Part shown: piece by piece, positions 8,813-16,981 of the stretch
How positions within the stretch are numbered: the stretch's first letter is position 1
Layout of the letters: each line of letters starts with the position of its first letter
From: Streptomyces cinnabarinus
GTDB taxonomy: Bacteria > Actinomycetota > Actinomycetes > Streptomycetales > Streptomycetaceae
Assembly (NCBI RefSeq): GCF_027270315.1
Contig: NZ_CP114413.1
Span: 124,001 to 188,000, forward strand
Length of the DNA: 64,000 nt
Reading direction: 5' to 3'
Notes under the pieces: generated by a model
Seen by the model: the letters and a program-made list of their open reading frames with translations, nothing else
Told to the model about the DNA's origin: nothing
Databases searched by the model: none
Position numbers and translations under genes: made by a program

Positions 8813-9607
8813 CTAGACATGGTGAAGAGTCGCCCGGTCCTCGATCCAGGCGACTACGCGACCTCGCACGTGAGCGTCGAGAGCCTGCCCGTGGGGCTCT
8901 GCGCGGTCGAACCGGTGGAAGTACGCGCCACGCACGCCGGACAGCTCGGAGTCGAGCGCCACCCGGAGGACCGCCAGGGTCCCGTCGTCGAGTGTCGAGG
9001 CGATGGGGAATCCGCCCTCGACGACCATACGGGTGGGCATCTCCCGGGCCGGGTGGACGACGTTCACCGGAATCCCGCCTTGAGCCAGCTCGATCGCGGA
9101 CATCACCAGCGCGACCTTGCTGCGGCAATAGGCCTGGATGCCCTCATAGTCGCGCTCATAGTTCAAATCGTCGAGATCGAGCGGTAGTTGTCCCATACTG
9201 CCCACCTGCACGATCCGCCCTGTGGAGGTGAGGGCGCCGGAGAGCTCCTGGGCGATCAGGTGCGGCGTGATCGCGTTCACCGCCATCCGCAGCTCGACCG
9301 CCGCGGTGTTGGTCTCCCTCAAGGTGGGATCGACCCCGCCGCCGACCGCCGCATTGTTGACCACTAGGTCCAGCGGGCCCTCGCCGATGACGGTGCGACA
9401 CATCTGCCGGACCGCCGCGTGGTCGGACAGGTCGCATTCGACGACCGACGGTGTGGGTGCACGCAACGCCTCTGTGGCTACCACCAGTTCATGGGCTCGT
9501 GTCGCGGTGCGCACGGGCAGCACCAGCCTCCAGCCACGTCGGGCGAGGTCCAGTGCGATCTCACGCCCAAGCCCGGAGGTGGCGCCCGTCACCAAAGCAG
9601 TATTCAT
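8813..9607 (-). CDS. Short-chain dehydrogenase/reductase
   Basis: 264 residues from ATG 9607. The Rossmann signature TGATSGLG is at 7-14, the NNAAVG motif at 84-89, Ser137 in VGSMGQ, and the catalytic pair Y160/K164 in YCRSK, so the enzyme should be active. The Arg after the first glycine-rich loop region (PVRTATRAHE) fits NADP(H) preference. It is divergently transcribed from a MarR regulator whose start is 53 bp away, with a 32-bp inverted repeat between them, so repression by that MarR and induction by a small molecule is likely. Length is slightly above the classical 250, and the C-terminus resembles retinol-dehydrogenase-like SDRs. Confidence 0.85.
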   Translation of the reverse strand: MNTALVTGATSGLGREIALDLARRGWRLVLPVRTATRAHELVVATEALRAPTPSVVECDLSDHAAVRQMCRTVIGEGPLDLVVNNAAVGGGVDPTLRETNTAAVELRMAVNAITPHLIAQELSGALTSTGRIVQVGSMGQLPLDLDDLNYERDYEGIQAYCRSKVALVMSAIELAQGGIPVNVVHPAREMPTRMVVEGGFPIASTLDDGTLAVLRVALDSELSGVRGAYFHRFDRAEPHGQALDAHVRGRVVAWIEDRATLHHV

Positions 9608-9610
9608 ACC

Positions 9611-9642
9611 TTGAAGACTATCAAGAGCTTGATGGTCCTCAA
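9611..9642. promoter_or_regulatory. MarR operator, 32-bp inverted repeat
   Basis: Arms TTGAAGACTATCAAG (9611-9625) and CTTGATGGTCCTCAA (9628-9642) match at 13 of 15 positions around a 2-bp centre. The central ATCAAG-AG-CTTGAT is perfect. The site fills most of the 53 bp between the SDR and MarR start codons, so a bound repressor would block both. Confidence 0.75.
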
Positions 9643-9660
9643 GGGTTGTAAGCTCAAAGC

Positions 9661-10095
9661 ATGGCACTGACGGTGAGCGAACGGCTCGGGTACGACATCA
9701 AGGCCACTGAGATCGCGTTCATGACGGCGAAGACCGAGGCGCTGCGGTCGATGGGCCTCACGGTGGCCCAGTACGCCGCCCTGCTGGCACTCCGCGACAA
9801 TCCCGGCATCAGCGGCGCAGGTATCGCCAGGGCATGCCTGGTCACACCTCAGGCGTCAGCGGCCACACTCAAAACCTTGGAAGCCAAGGGCCTCGTCGTA
9901 CGTGAGCAGGACGACTGGAACCGCAACAGCCGGCCCAACCGCCTCTCCGAGGAAGGGCAGCGCCTGATCGACCTCGCGGACTCCGCCGCCGGCGCGATCG
10001 AGCAGCGCATGTACGACGCGCTCACCCCAGCCGACCGCGACACCCTGCGCCGCCTCCTCAACCAGTGCCGCGCCGCCGTAGCAGCGAAGTCCTGA
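9661..10095 (+). CDS. MarR family transcriptional regulator
   Basis: 144 residues from ATG 9661. The winged-HTH core is present: MGLTVAQYAALLAL, then ISGAGIARACLVTPQASAAT (recognition helix region), the wing VREQDDWNRNSRPNRLSEEG, and a C-terminal dimerisation helix. Normal length for the family. It probably represses itself and the divergent SDR gene through the dyad at 9611-9642. MarR proteins usually respond to aromatic or reactive small molecules, so the SDR may act on the inducer; this is inference from arrangement. Confidence 0.88.
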   Translation: MALTVSERLGYDIKATEIAFMTAKTEALRSMGLTVAQYAALLALRDNPGISGAGIARACLVTPQASAATLKTLEAKGLVVREQDDWNRNSRPNRLSEEGQRLIDLADSAAGAIEQRMYDALTPADRDTLRRLLNQCRAAVAAKS

Positions 10096-10138
10096 CCTTG
10101 GCGACTTCACCCTGCAGCCAGAAGTGAGCAAGCCCGGC

Positions 10139-10236
10139 TCAGCCACCGGCTGCAGGATCGTGACTGCTACCTGACTGGCCAGCCAGATCCACCTGCGGGT
10201 CGGCCTTGAGGTTGAAGTACCAGGGCGGGGCATCAC
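10139..10236 (-). pseudogene. Remnant of an F420-type (deazaflavin-dependent) nitroreductase gene
   Basis: About 30 codons in one frame read DAPPWYFNLKADPQVDLAGQ before a stop at 10141-10139. This resembles the conserved P-x-WYxNLxAxPxV block of the deazaflavin-dependent nitroreductase (Ddn/DUF385) family. Nothing upstream or downstream continues the domain. It abuts the stop codon of the DUF6228 gene, so an insertion or deletion event probably joined the two. Confidence 0.5.
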
Positions 10237-10697
10237 ATCTGCTGACCACGCTCCCCTGCGAGGAAGTGCCGGACGTCGGCCGCCAGCGAAGCCATCTGCT
10301 CGCCGGCCTCCAGCCAGGTGGTCACCGACGCTCCCCAGCCGCCCGCGGCCTTGGGCCATGGCCGCAGGGTCCAGGTCAGCCCGACGTGCCCACCCGATCG
10401 GACAACGGCTGACACGACCAGGTCCCGGTCGTTGGTCTGCCAGCTCCGTTCGCCGTCCCATCCCCGGTAGTCGGCGGCGAGTTCCTCCAGGAACGCGGCG
10501 AGATCGCTGTCCCAGATCCAGGCGACGACCTCGTCGACTCGAGCCGTCAGACCCGGGGCCCGTAGTTCGACGGCATAGTGCACGGAGTCCGCGTCGAAGC
10601 TGAACCGGTCGCAGAACGTCACGCCGACGGACGTGTTGTCCTGGCAGCGGATGGCCACGCTGAGCTTGTCGTTGGTGTCGTCGTCCGGGGAGGTCAT
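10233..10697 (-). CDS. DUF6228 family protein
   Basis: 154 residues from ATG 10697. The block DLAAFLEELAADYRGWDGE followed by RSWQTNDRDLVVSAVVRSGG and GLTWTLRPWPKAAGGW is characteristic of DUF6228, a small soluble family frequent in Streptomyces. No signal peptide or catalytic motif. It resembles immunity-like or SUKH-like small acidic proteins in size and strand pattern only, and that is not evidence of function. It is divergent from a lipoprotein gene with 139 bp between. Confidence 0.75.
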   Translation of the reverse strand: MTSPDDDTNDKLSVAIRCQDNTSVGVTFCDRFSFDADSVHYAVELRAPGLTARVDEVVAWIWDSDLAAFLEELAADYRGWDGERSWQTNDRDLVVSAVVRSGGHVGLTWTLRPWPKAAGGWGASVTTWLEAGEQMASLAADVRHFLAGERGQQM

Positions 10698-10785
10698 GGC
10701 AGAAGGCTAGGTCAGCGCCGCATGTGTCGTCGTTCGGGTTCGCCGCCGGTGGTGCGGAAAACTGAGCGCATTCCCCCTCTGCACC

Positions 10786-10801
10786 TGAGTACGTGTACTC
10801 A
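10786..10801. promoter_or_regulatory. Inverted repeat upstream of lipoprotein gene
   Basis: TGAGTAC-GT-GTACTCA, perfect 7-bp arms with a 2-bp centre, 36 bp before the lipoprotein ATG (10837) and 89 bp before the DUF6228 start. Shape and position fit a TetR- or GntR-type operator. Confidence 0.5.
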
Positions 10802-10836
10802 CGTGCAGCAGGGCGGCTTGATCGGAAACTTGGCGC

Positions 10837-11472
10837 ATGAGACGAACCCCCGCCCTGACCAGCACGATTGCCAGCTCCCCGCGCCGCCCGCAGGCCGCGC
10901 TTGCGACAGCGGTCCTTGCCGCTCTGGTGCTCACCGCCTGCGGCACCGAGAAGACGAGCGCCGAGGACCCGCAAGGCAAGCCTGCCGGCACTGCTCAGGG
11001 CAGGCCCGTTGCCGCCTTCACGGCGATGCTGGACGAGGTCGCGCAGTCGTGTCCTCCCAGTGCCGCGCCCGAGGCGCCGCCGAGCGGTCCGGCGCAGTCA
11101 CTGCCGCCCGGCGCGGTGGAGGTGTCGCCGGACGTGGAGCCCGTCGCCCCCACGTCGGGTCCGGAGGTGGAGCTGAACGCTCGCGACTGGTGCGCGAGCG
11201 CCCTGCATGAAGAGCGCATCACCCAAGCCCTCTGGGATCTGGCGGATCCCACCCCCGCCAAGGTCCGGGCGATCCTCAACAACCTCGGCTACATCGACGA
11301 GCGCATCCACGACCTCAAGCAGTCCGGTGCGACCACGCGGTTCTCCCTCGATCTGCGTGACAAGGGCGGACGGCTCTGCGTTGTGGGCACGGTGGCCGGC
11401 GAGAACACCATCATCGACACGTGCGTAGCCCCTGTGACCGGCCCGTTCACGCCAGGCCAGCGAAAGCGGTGA
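10837..11472 (+). CDS. Secreted lipoprotein of unknown function
   Basis: 211 residues. The N-terminus has basic residues (MRRTP, SSPRRPQ), a hydrophobic core (AALATAVLAALVLTAC) and a lipobox LTAC with Cys at about 35, so it should be lipidated at the outer face of the membrane. A proline-rich linker (about 75-110) precedes a folded part with WCASALHEERITQALWDLAD and ILNNLGYIDERIHDLKQ, ending in a strand-rich segment with two cysteines (LCVVG, DTCVAP) that may form a disulphide. The proline linker suggests display away from the membrane. No family recognised. The IS5 element begins within 25 bp of its stop. Confidence 0.7.
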   Translation: MRRTPALTSTIASSPRRPQAALATAVLAALVLTACGTEKTSAEDPQGKPAGTAQGRPVAAFTAMLDEVAQSCPPSAAPEAPPSGPAQSLPPGAVEVSPDVEPVAPTSGPEVELNARDWCASALHEERITQALWDLADPTPAKVRAILNNLGYIDERIHDLKQSGATTRFSLDLRDKGGRLCVVGTVAGENTIIDTCVAPVTGPFTPGQRKR

Positions 11473-11482
11473 ACACCAGCGC

Positions 11483-12353
11483 CTAGGAGGACGTCTCACG
11501 TGGTGAGTTTGGCGAGCTTCTTGTAGCAGGTGAGGACGGCTGCGAGGCCGAGGAAGGCGAAGAAGTGAGATCCCTTTCGCTCGTACCGGACGGTGAGCCG
11601 GCGGTAGCCGAACAGCCAGGCGATCGACCGCTCGATCTTCCAGCGGTATCGGCCGAGCCGCTCGCTCGATTCGATCCCGGGACGTGCGATGCGTGGGACG
11701 ATTCCGCGTTCGCGCAGCCAGGCGAGGTGTTCGGCGGAGAAGTAGGCTTTGTCTGCGCGGAGTTTGACGGGCCGACGCCGCCGCGGCCCTCGGCGGGAGC
11801 GGGCGGGGGTATTCCACGGATCAGGGGCTTGAGGGCCAGGCTGTCGTGGGTGTTCGCACCGGACACCGCGACGGCCAGAGGGATGCCCTGGGCCTCGGAC
11901 AGCACGTGCAGCTTGCTCCCCTTCTCGCCGCGATCGACCGGGTTCGGTCCGGTCAGCGTGCCCTCCTTTTGGCCCGAACCGAGGCAGCATCGACAATCGC
12001 CGAGGTCCAGTCCAGCTCGCCCCGCGCGCCGAGTTCATCCAGGACCGCCCGTTGGAGCCGACGCCACAGCCCCGCCCGGGTCCACGCGGTGAACCGGCGA
12101 TGCGCCGTCGCGGGCGAGACGCCGAACGTCTCCGGGAGATGCCGCCAGGCACACCCGCTGGTCAGCACAGACACAACCGCCGTGAACACGGCCCGCTTGT
12201 CACACGGAGCGGTCCCGCCGCCCTGCGGACGGGAATTGAACGACGGCAGCAACGGAGCAGCCAGCTCCCACAGACCGTCAGGAACCGGCCGGTACGACAG
12301 ATCGACACCCACAAGCGGCAATGAGCCCTGAGCCGAAGCACAGTAGTTGTCAC
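11483..12353 (-). mobile_element. IS5-family insertion sequence, degenerate copy
   Basis: The element holds a transposase split over three frames on the minus strand. The left limit is taken just past the transposase stop, and the right limit at a GTGACAACTACTG motif at 12353 that recurs beside a second relic at 14317. Terminal inverted repeats and a target duplication could not be identified by eye, so the true ends may be some tens of bases further out (up to about 12430). Confidence 0.65.
11496..12321 (-). pseudogene. IS5-family transposase, frameshifted
   Basis: Frame 1 starts at ATG 12321 (MPLVGVDLSYRPVPDGLW) and runs to DAASVRAKRRAR, holding the first catalytic Asp. At the A-rich run AAAAGGAGGG (about 11963-11972) a -1 shift is needed to continue as GTLTGPNP, then LSEAQGIPLAVAVSGANTHD. 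This position and base run are typical of programmed frameshifting in IS5-like elements. A second shift at a C-rich run near 11805-11815 is needed to reach RRPVKLRADKAYFS (second Asp) and YRWKIERSIAWLFGYRRL (catalytic Glu). The second lesion has no slippery character and probably inactivates the gene. All DDE residues are otherwise kept, so decay is recent. Confidence 0.8.
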
Positions 12354-12437
12354 CGGCAGAGCCGGATGACGTGGCGAATCAGACCGAACGAAGCAGCCTG
12401 GTTGTCACCGACGAGGCATGGGGCTTGTCACAACTGC

Positions 12438-13052
12438 TCATTCAGCAGCCTTTCTGTCACCAGTCCCGCGACCAACTGCCGGAGGGGTGCGCAGCCGTAG
12501 ACGTTCTCCCTGAGGCCCGAACATGATCAGGTACTCGACCGGCCCGTCGGATCCGGCGTTCGCGACTCCGTGAAGGATGCGGGTGTCGAATTCGACGACG
12601 TCCCCGGCAGTCAGGACGAGGTCCTGGCTACCGAGTGCGAGCCACAACCGCCCGTACAAGACACACAGCCACTCGTAGCCCTCGTGGGACACCTGCCGGG
12701 GCCGCCCAGGCGGCTCCGCACCGGCAGGCAGGACATGCTTGTGGGCGTGCAGGCCGCCGACGTAGCGGGTCAGTGGCAACACCGCCTTGTCGTCGCCGAA
12801 GCTGTGCGGCGCAGTGCTGCGGGGCGCGGCCGCAGGGGCGGGTGCGGTGCCGACCAGCTCGTCCAGGGCGACTGCGTATTCCTTCGCCAGCTGTAGCAGC
12901 ACTTCCAGGGTGGGCTTGCGTTGGCCGGTCTCGATCCGCGACAGCGTACTGGGCGAGATGCCGGTTGCGCGGCTGACATCGGCGAGTGTGACGCCACGGC
13001 GCTCGCGCACGACCCGCAGCCGGGGCCCCATCGCCGCCAGCGTCTGCGCCAC
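12438..13052 (-). CDS. XRE-family regulator with C-terminal cupin
   Basis: 204 residues from GTG 13052, which follows GGAGACAAC. Residues about 8-62 are a lambda-repressor-like HTH: LRVVRERRGVTLADVSRATG then ISPSTLSRIETGQRKPTLEV. The C-terminal half is a cupin (GYEWLCVLYGRLWLALGS, then LTAGDVVEFDTRILHGVANA) that likely senses a small ligand. This PuuR-like architecture regulates catabolic or detoxification genes. It is divergent from an epoxide-hydrolase-like gene with 160 bp between, containing TTGCCA-GAA-TGGCAA, so it probably controls that enzyme and itself. Its start is inside normal coding composition, so a longer upstream extension is unlikely. Confidence 0.82.
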   Translation of the reverse strand: MAQTLAAMGPRLRVVRERRGVTLADVSRATGISPSTLSRIETGQRKPTLEVLLQLAKEYAVALDELVGTAPAPAAAPRSTAPHSFGDDKAVLPLTRYVGGLHAHKHVLPAGAEPPGRPRQVSHEGYEWLCVLYGRLWLALGSQDLVLTAGDVVEFDTRILHGVANAGSDGPVEYLIMFGPQGERLRLRTPPAVGRGTGDRKAAE

Positions 13053-13116
13053 GTTGTCTCCTGCCACCGTCCCCGTTCCTCCTCGCTGTGCCGCTTCACC
13101 GCCTTGGCCTGCAAGC

Positions 13117-13131
13117 TTGCCAGAATGGCAA
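13117..13131. promoter_or_regulatory. Dyad between XRE-cupin and hydrolase genes
   Basis: TTGCCA-GAA-TGGCAA is a perfect 6-bp inverted repeat with a 3-bp centre. It lies 65 bp from the regulator start and 82 bp from the hydrolase start, the expected place for the regulator's operator. Confidence 0.55.
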
Positions 13132-13212
13132 TGCTGATCGCGTCGAGTGGCCCCCGCGTCGCATGATCGATGGGTACCCGCCGGCCGCCCGCGAACCGAG
13201 GAGAAGTCGCCC

Positions 13213-14199
13213 ATGCGATCCGAGCCGACCGCCGCACTCAGCCACCGCACCGTCGAGGCCCCGGCCGGGCGCCTGCACCTGGTCGAGCAGGGCACCGGCC
13301 CGCTGGTGTTGCTCGTGCACGGCTTCCCCGAGTCCTGGTACTCCTGGCGCCGCCAGCTCCCGGTCCTCGCCGCGGCCGGGTACCGGGCGGTGGCGATCGA
13401 CGTACGTGGCTACGGCCGCTCCTCCAAGCCCGCCGCGACCGACGCCTACCGAATGCTCGACCTGGTGGAGGACAACGTCGCCGTAGTACGTGCCCTCGGC
13501 GAGGACAGCGCGGTGGTCGTCGGCCACGACTGGGGCTCCAACATCGCCGCCGCCTCCGCCCTGCTCCACCCCGGAGTCTTCCCTGCGGTCGGCTTGCTGA
13601 GCGTCCCGTACGCGCCGCCCGGTGGCCCCCGCCCCACCGACATCTTCGGCCGGATCGGCGGGCCCGAGCAGGAGTTCTACGTCTCCTACTTCCAGGAGCC
13701 CGGCCGCGCCGAAGCGGAGATCGAGCCCGACGTCCGGGGCTGGCTCGCAGGCTTCTACGCGGCCCTGTCCGCCGACACCATGCCGGCCGAGGGCGAGCCC
13801 GACCCGCACTTCGTCGCCCACGGCGGCCAGCTGCGCGACCGCTTCCCCGCCGGCCCGCTCCCGGCCTGGTTGAGCGAGGAGGACCTCGACGTCTACGCCG
13901 GAGAGTTCGAGCGCACCGGCCTGACCGGCGCCCTCAACCGCTACCGCAACATGGACCGCGACTGGGAAGACCTCGCCCCCCACCGCGGATCCCCCATCAA
14001 ACAGCCCGCCTTGTTCGTCGGCGGCGCACTGGACGCGTCCACCACCTGGATGGCCGATGCCATCGACGCCTACCCCACCACCCTCCCCGCCCTGTCCGCC
14101 TCCCACCTCCTGGGCGGCTGCGGCCACTGGGTCCAGCAGGAACGCCCCGACGAGGTCAACAGCCTCCTGATCGACTGGCTCGCCACTATTCAGGGCTGA
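13213..14199 (+). CDS. Alpha/beta hydrolase, epoxide-hydrolase type
   Basis: 328 residues from ATG 13213 with GAGGAGAAG upstream. HGFPES at 36-41 gives the oxyanion-hole HGxP motif, DVRGYGRSSKP follows, and the nucleophile elbow is GHDWGS with Asp106. An Asp nucleophile is typical of epoxide hydrolases and haloalkane dehalogenases rather than esterases. The C-terminal GGCGHWVQQERPDEV supplies the catalytic His, and GGALDAST may provide the acid. Length is normal. Cytoplasmic. Likely repressed by the divergent XRE-cupin protein. The epoxide-hydrolase reading rests on the HGFPES and GHDWG motifs; the substrate is unknown. Confidence 0.88.
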   Translation: MRSEPTAALSHRTVEAPAGRLHLVEQGTGPLVLLVHGFPESWYSWRRQLPVLAAAGYRAVAIDVRGYGRSSKPAATDAYRMLDLVEDNVAVVRALGEDSAVVVGHDWGSNIAAASALLHPGVFPAVGLLSVPYAPPGGPRPTDIFGRIGGPEQEFYVSYFQEPGRAEAEIEPDVRGWLAGFYAALSADTMPAEGEPDPHFVAHGGQLRDRFPAGPLPAWLSEEDLDVYAGEFERTGLTGALNRYRNMDRDWEDLAPHRGSPIKQPALFVGGALDASTTWMADAIDAYPTTLPALSASHLLGGCGHWVQQERPDEVNSLLIDWLATIQG

Positions 14200-14316
14200 A
14201 CCAGGCGGGCTACCGCGGGCAGGCCGCGCAGAGGTGGCGCATGGCGGTCTGCTCGGTGATGCCGAACAGTCACACCGCACGTACTCCACTACGCCGGTGA
14301 CAACAAGCGTGCCTAC

Positions 14317-14341
14317 GTGACAGCTACCGTGCTTCGGCTCA
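14317..14341 (+). repeat. Second IS5-like end fragment (relic)
   Basis: GTGACAGCTACCGTGCTTCG, continuing with GCTCA, matches the minus-strand sequence starting at 12353 at 23 of 25 positions, in the opposite orientation. In the IS copy this stretch lies just upstream of the transposase start. Here nothing transposase-like follows, so only an end remains, between the hydrolase and phosphotransferase genes. Confidence 0.55.
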
Positions 14342-14388
14342 TGCCCCAGCTCACCGCGTCACCACATGAGACATCCTCTAATCAGCAG

Positions 14389-15288
14389 TCAGCCGATGAG
14401 GGCCTCGGTGATCTGCCGCGTGGTCTGCGCCGCGACTCGGGGATTGACGGCGGCGTAGTGGACGTAGGCGTTCAGGCCGGTGGCCAGGGCCCAGCCGCGG
14501 CCGCGCGTCCAGGTGGCGTCGTCCACGCCGAGTGCGTCGCGGAAGGCTGCTCGGCCGACGACAGACATCAGGGTGAAGGCGATCATCAGGTCGCTGGCCG
14601 GGTCGCCGATGCCGAGCCCGCCGAAGTCGATGACGGCGCTGAGGCGGCCCTCGACGGTCAGCAGGTTGCCGGTGTGGAAGTCACCGTGAAACCAGACCGG
14701 GGAGCGGTCCCATCCGGGCGCGCTCAGCGCTGCGTCCCACAGTTCGGCCATCGCTGTTGCGTCGAACACGCCGTCGAGCTGGGCGATAGCGGCCCGCGTT
14801 GCGCCGTCCCGGTCGGACAACGGCTGACCGGTGAGGTCGTCCCGGGTGTTCTCGGCGGGCATGTCCTCGGGCGCGAATCGCTGCAACGCCGTCAAGAACT
14901 GCGCCAGTTGGACGGCGGCCGCGGAGGAGTCGGCCAGTGCGTCGACTGTCGCCACCTCGCCGTCCAGCCAGCGGGACACCGCCCACGGCCACGGGTAGCC
15001 GAGGTCAGGCTCACCCACCCCTACCGGCATCGGGATGGCCAGGGGAAGGTGAGGGGCGAGTCGGGGCAGCCACTCGAACTCCTTCCTCGCCTGCCCGATG
15101 GCCCCGTCGTGACGGGGCAGCCGGACCGAGAGTTCCTCGCCCAGCCGGTAGATCACATGGTCGGAGCCGGCCGGGTCGAGCAGCTTCAGGGGCAGCCCGG
15201 CCCACTGCGGGAACTGGCTGTCGACCAGGCGTCTGACCAGTGCGGCATCGATGTCCGGGCGGGTGTCCGCGGTTGGCGCGGTCGACAA
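14389..15288 (-). CDS. Aminoglycoside phosphotransferase-family kinase
   Basis: 299 residues from TTG 15288, which sits behind AGGAGCTGAC. The catalytic loop FHGDFHTGNLL has the HGDxxxxN Brenner motif and VIDFGGLGIGDPASD the metal-binding DxD-like segment. The N-terminal lobe carries VIYRLGEELSVRLPR with the nucleotide-binding region. The family phosphorylates aminoglycosides, macrolides, choline, sugars and other alcohols, so resistance should not be assumed. It is close in shape to the common Streptomyces APH(3'')-like hypothetical kinases. No neighbour hints at the substrate. Confidence 0.85.
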   Translation of the reverse strand: MSTAPTADTRPDIDAALVRRLVDSQFPQWAGLPLKLLDPAGSDHVIYRLGEELSVRLPRHDGAIGQARKEFEWLPRLAPHLPLAIPMPVGVGEPDLGYPWPWAVSRWLDGEVATVDALADSSAAAVQLAQFLTALQRFAPEDMPAENTRDDLTGQPLSDRDGATRAAIAQLDGVFDATAMAELWDAALSAPGWDRSPVWFHGDFHTGNLLTVEGRLSAVIDFGGLGIGDPASDLMIAFTLMSVVGRAAFRDALGVDDATWTRGRGWALATGLNAYVHYAAVNPRVAAQTTRQITEALIG

Positions 15289-15531
15289 GTCAGCTCCTGT
15301 GGTCGGCGCGCTCAGCGCGGCGGACAGTCGGGGCCATCACAGTGGTTCGCGCCTCCGCTTGTCGACCGAATTTCACGACGCTCACTCGGGCTTGAATCAG
15401 ATCCCGCAGCTCACCGAGTCCGAGCCGTGGCCCTGCAGTTCGACCGGTGCGGCGACCACCCCCACCTTCGGCCGCGACCACCACGCCGCTGGACACAGGT
15501 GGACGACGTATAGAGTGCCGGAGCTTCACGC

Positions 15532-16923
15532 ATGGAAAGGGCCGATGCCTTGACGACGATCCAGCAGAGCCGGGCCGGAAGACGACAGGCCATGCGCCGG
15601 ATCCGCTCCCGGCGCTCCCCGGCCGTACCCCTCTTGGCGCTGGGCTGGGCGGGTGCCGGAGCCGTGCTGTGGCTGTGGTGGCGGAACACCCCGGCGGTCC
15701 CCCTGACGGGCGCCGAGTGGCTGGTGGGCGCCGGCCGGATGACCGGGCTGCTGGCCGGCTACGCGATCGCTCTGACGATTCTCCAGATGGCACGGGTGCC
15801 GGCGCTGGAACGCCGGGTGGGTTCGGACCGCGTGGCACGCTGGCACGCGATGACCGGCAGGTACGCGCTATGCCTGACCATCGCCCATGTCGTGCTGATC
15901 GTGTACGGGTACGCTGCACAGGCGGACCTGGGCGTCATAGCGCAGTCCGTGTCGATCGTGACGGACTACCCGTCGATGATCGAGGCCACGGTCGGCACAT
16001 TGCTGCTGCTCTTCGTCGGTTTCGTTTCCGCCGGTGCCGTGCGGCGCCGCATGCGCTACGAGACCTGGTACTACCTGCACCTGCTCACCTACGGCGCTGT
16101 CTACCTCGCCTTCTGGCACCAGCTGGCGACCGGCAGCGAGTTCGCCGACGACGCGGCAGCCCGTACGGCGTGGTACGGCCTCTATGTCACGGTCGGCGCC
16201 CTGCTGCTGTGGTTCCGGGTGCTCACCCCGGTAAGGCTCAACCTCCGCCACCGCATGCGGGTCGAGTCGGTGGTGCGCGAGGCACCGGGCGTGGTGTCCG
16301 TGTTGATCCGGGGCCGACGGCTGCACCGGCTGGGTGCCGAGGCAGGGCAGTTCTTCCGCTGGCGGTTCCTGACGGGTGGCCTGCGGTGGACCGCGAACCC
16401 CTACTCCCTGTCGGCCCCGCCCCGTCCCGACCTGCTGCGGATCACCGTCAAGGCGGTCGGCGGGCACAGTGCGGCCCTGGCCGGGCTGCGGCCGGGCACG
16501 CGGGTGTGGGCGGAGGGCCCGTACGGCGCCCTGACCGCGGCGCGCCGCAGCCGTGGCAAGGTGCTGCTGCTGGCGGGGGGCGCGGGCATCACCCCCCTTC
16601 GAGCCCTGTTCGAGACACTGCCCGCGGCACCTGGCGACCTGACGCTCCTCTACCGGGCCCGAACACCCGAGGAACTGGCGCTGCGCGGCGAGCTGGAGGC
16701 GATCGCGGACGCGCGCGGGGCGCGATTGCTGTACGTCGTGAACAAACCCGACGGCAGCCGAGCCTCGATCACCACGAAGACGCTGCGCAGGCTCCTGCCG
16801 GACATCGCCCGGCACGACGTGTACCTGTGCGGCCCACCGGGCCTGGCCGAGGAGTGGTACGCGGCGCTGTGCGAGGCGGGGGTTCCCGGCCGTCGTATCC
16901 ACTACGAATCCTTCGAGTTCTGA
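15532..16923 (+). CDS. Ferric-reductase-like transmembrane protein with FAD/NAD(P)-binding reductase domain
   Basis: 463 residues if begun at ATG 15532; a TTG at 15550, better spaced behind GAAAGGG, would remove six. The first 230 residues carry about six membrane segments with histidines in ARWHAMTGRYALCLTIAH and WYYLHLLTYGAVYLAFWHQ, the pattern of a heme-b ferric reductase-like domain. The rest is a ferredoxin-NADP reductase module: an FAD-binding barrel with ANPYSLSAPP, then VLLLAGGAGITPLRALFET (NAD(P) binding) and DVYLCGPPGL. It should pass electrons from cytoplasmic NAD(P)H through heme to an outside acceptor. The FMN-binding gene 58 bp downstream is the likely partner. Confidence 0.88.
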   Translation: MERADALTTIQQSRAGRRQAMRRIRSRRSPAVPLLALGWAGAGAVLWLWWRNTPAVPLTGAEWLVGAGRMTGLLAGYAIALTILQMARVPALERRVGSDRVARWHAMTGRYALCLTIAHVVLIVYGYAAQADLGVIAQSVSIVTDYPSMIEATVGTLLLLFVGFVSAGAVRRRMRYETWYYLHLLTYGAVYLAFWHQLATGSEFADDAAARTAWYGLYVTVGALLLWFRVLTPVRLNLRHRMRVESVVREAPGVVSVLIRGRRLHRLGAEAGQFFRWRFLTGGLRWTANPYSLSAPPRPDLLRITVKAVGGHSAALAGLRPGTRVWAEGPYGALTAARRSRGKVLLLAGGAGITPLRALFETLPAAPGDLTLLYRARTPEELALRGELEAIADARGARLLYVVNKPDGSRASITTKTLRRLLPDIARHDVYLCGPPGLAEEWYAALCEAGVPGRRIHYESFEF

Positions 16924-16981
16924 GCCGGGGCGTCTGCGAGCACGGGGTGCGGCGAGTGACAGTCGGGGCCCCGTATGCGCT

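Noticed and set aside
14389..15288. Antibiotic resistance role for the two APH-like genes
   Set aside because: The family acts on many substrates and neither gene has resistance context or a close recognisable relation to a known resistance enzyme.
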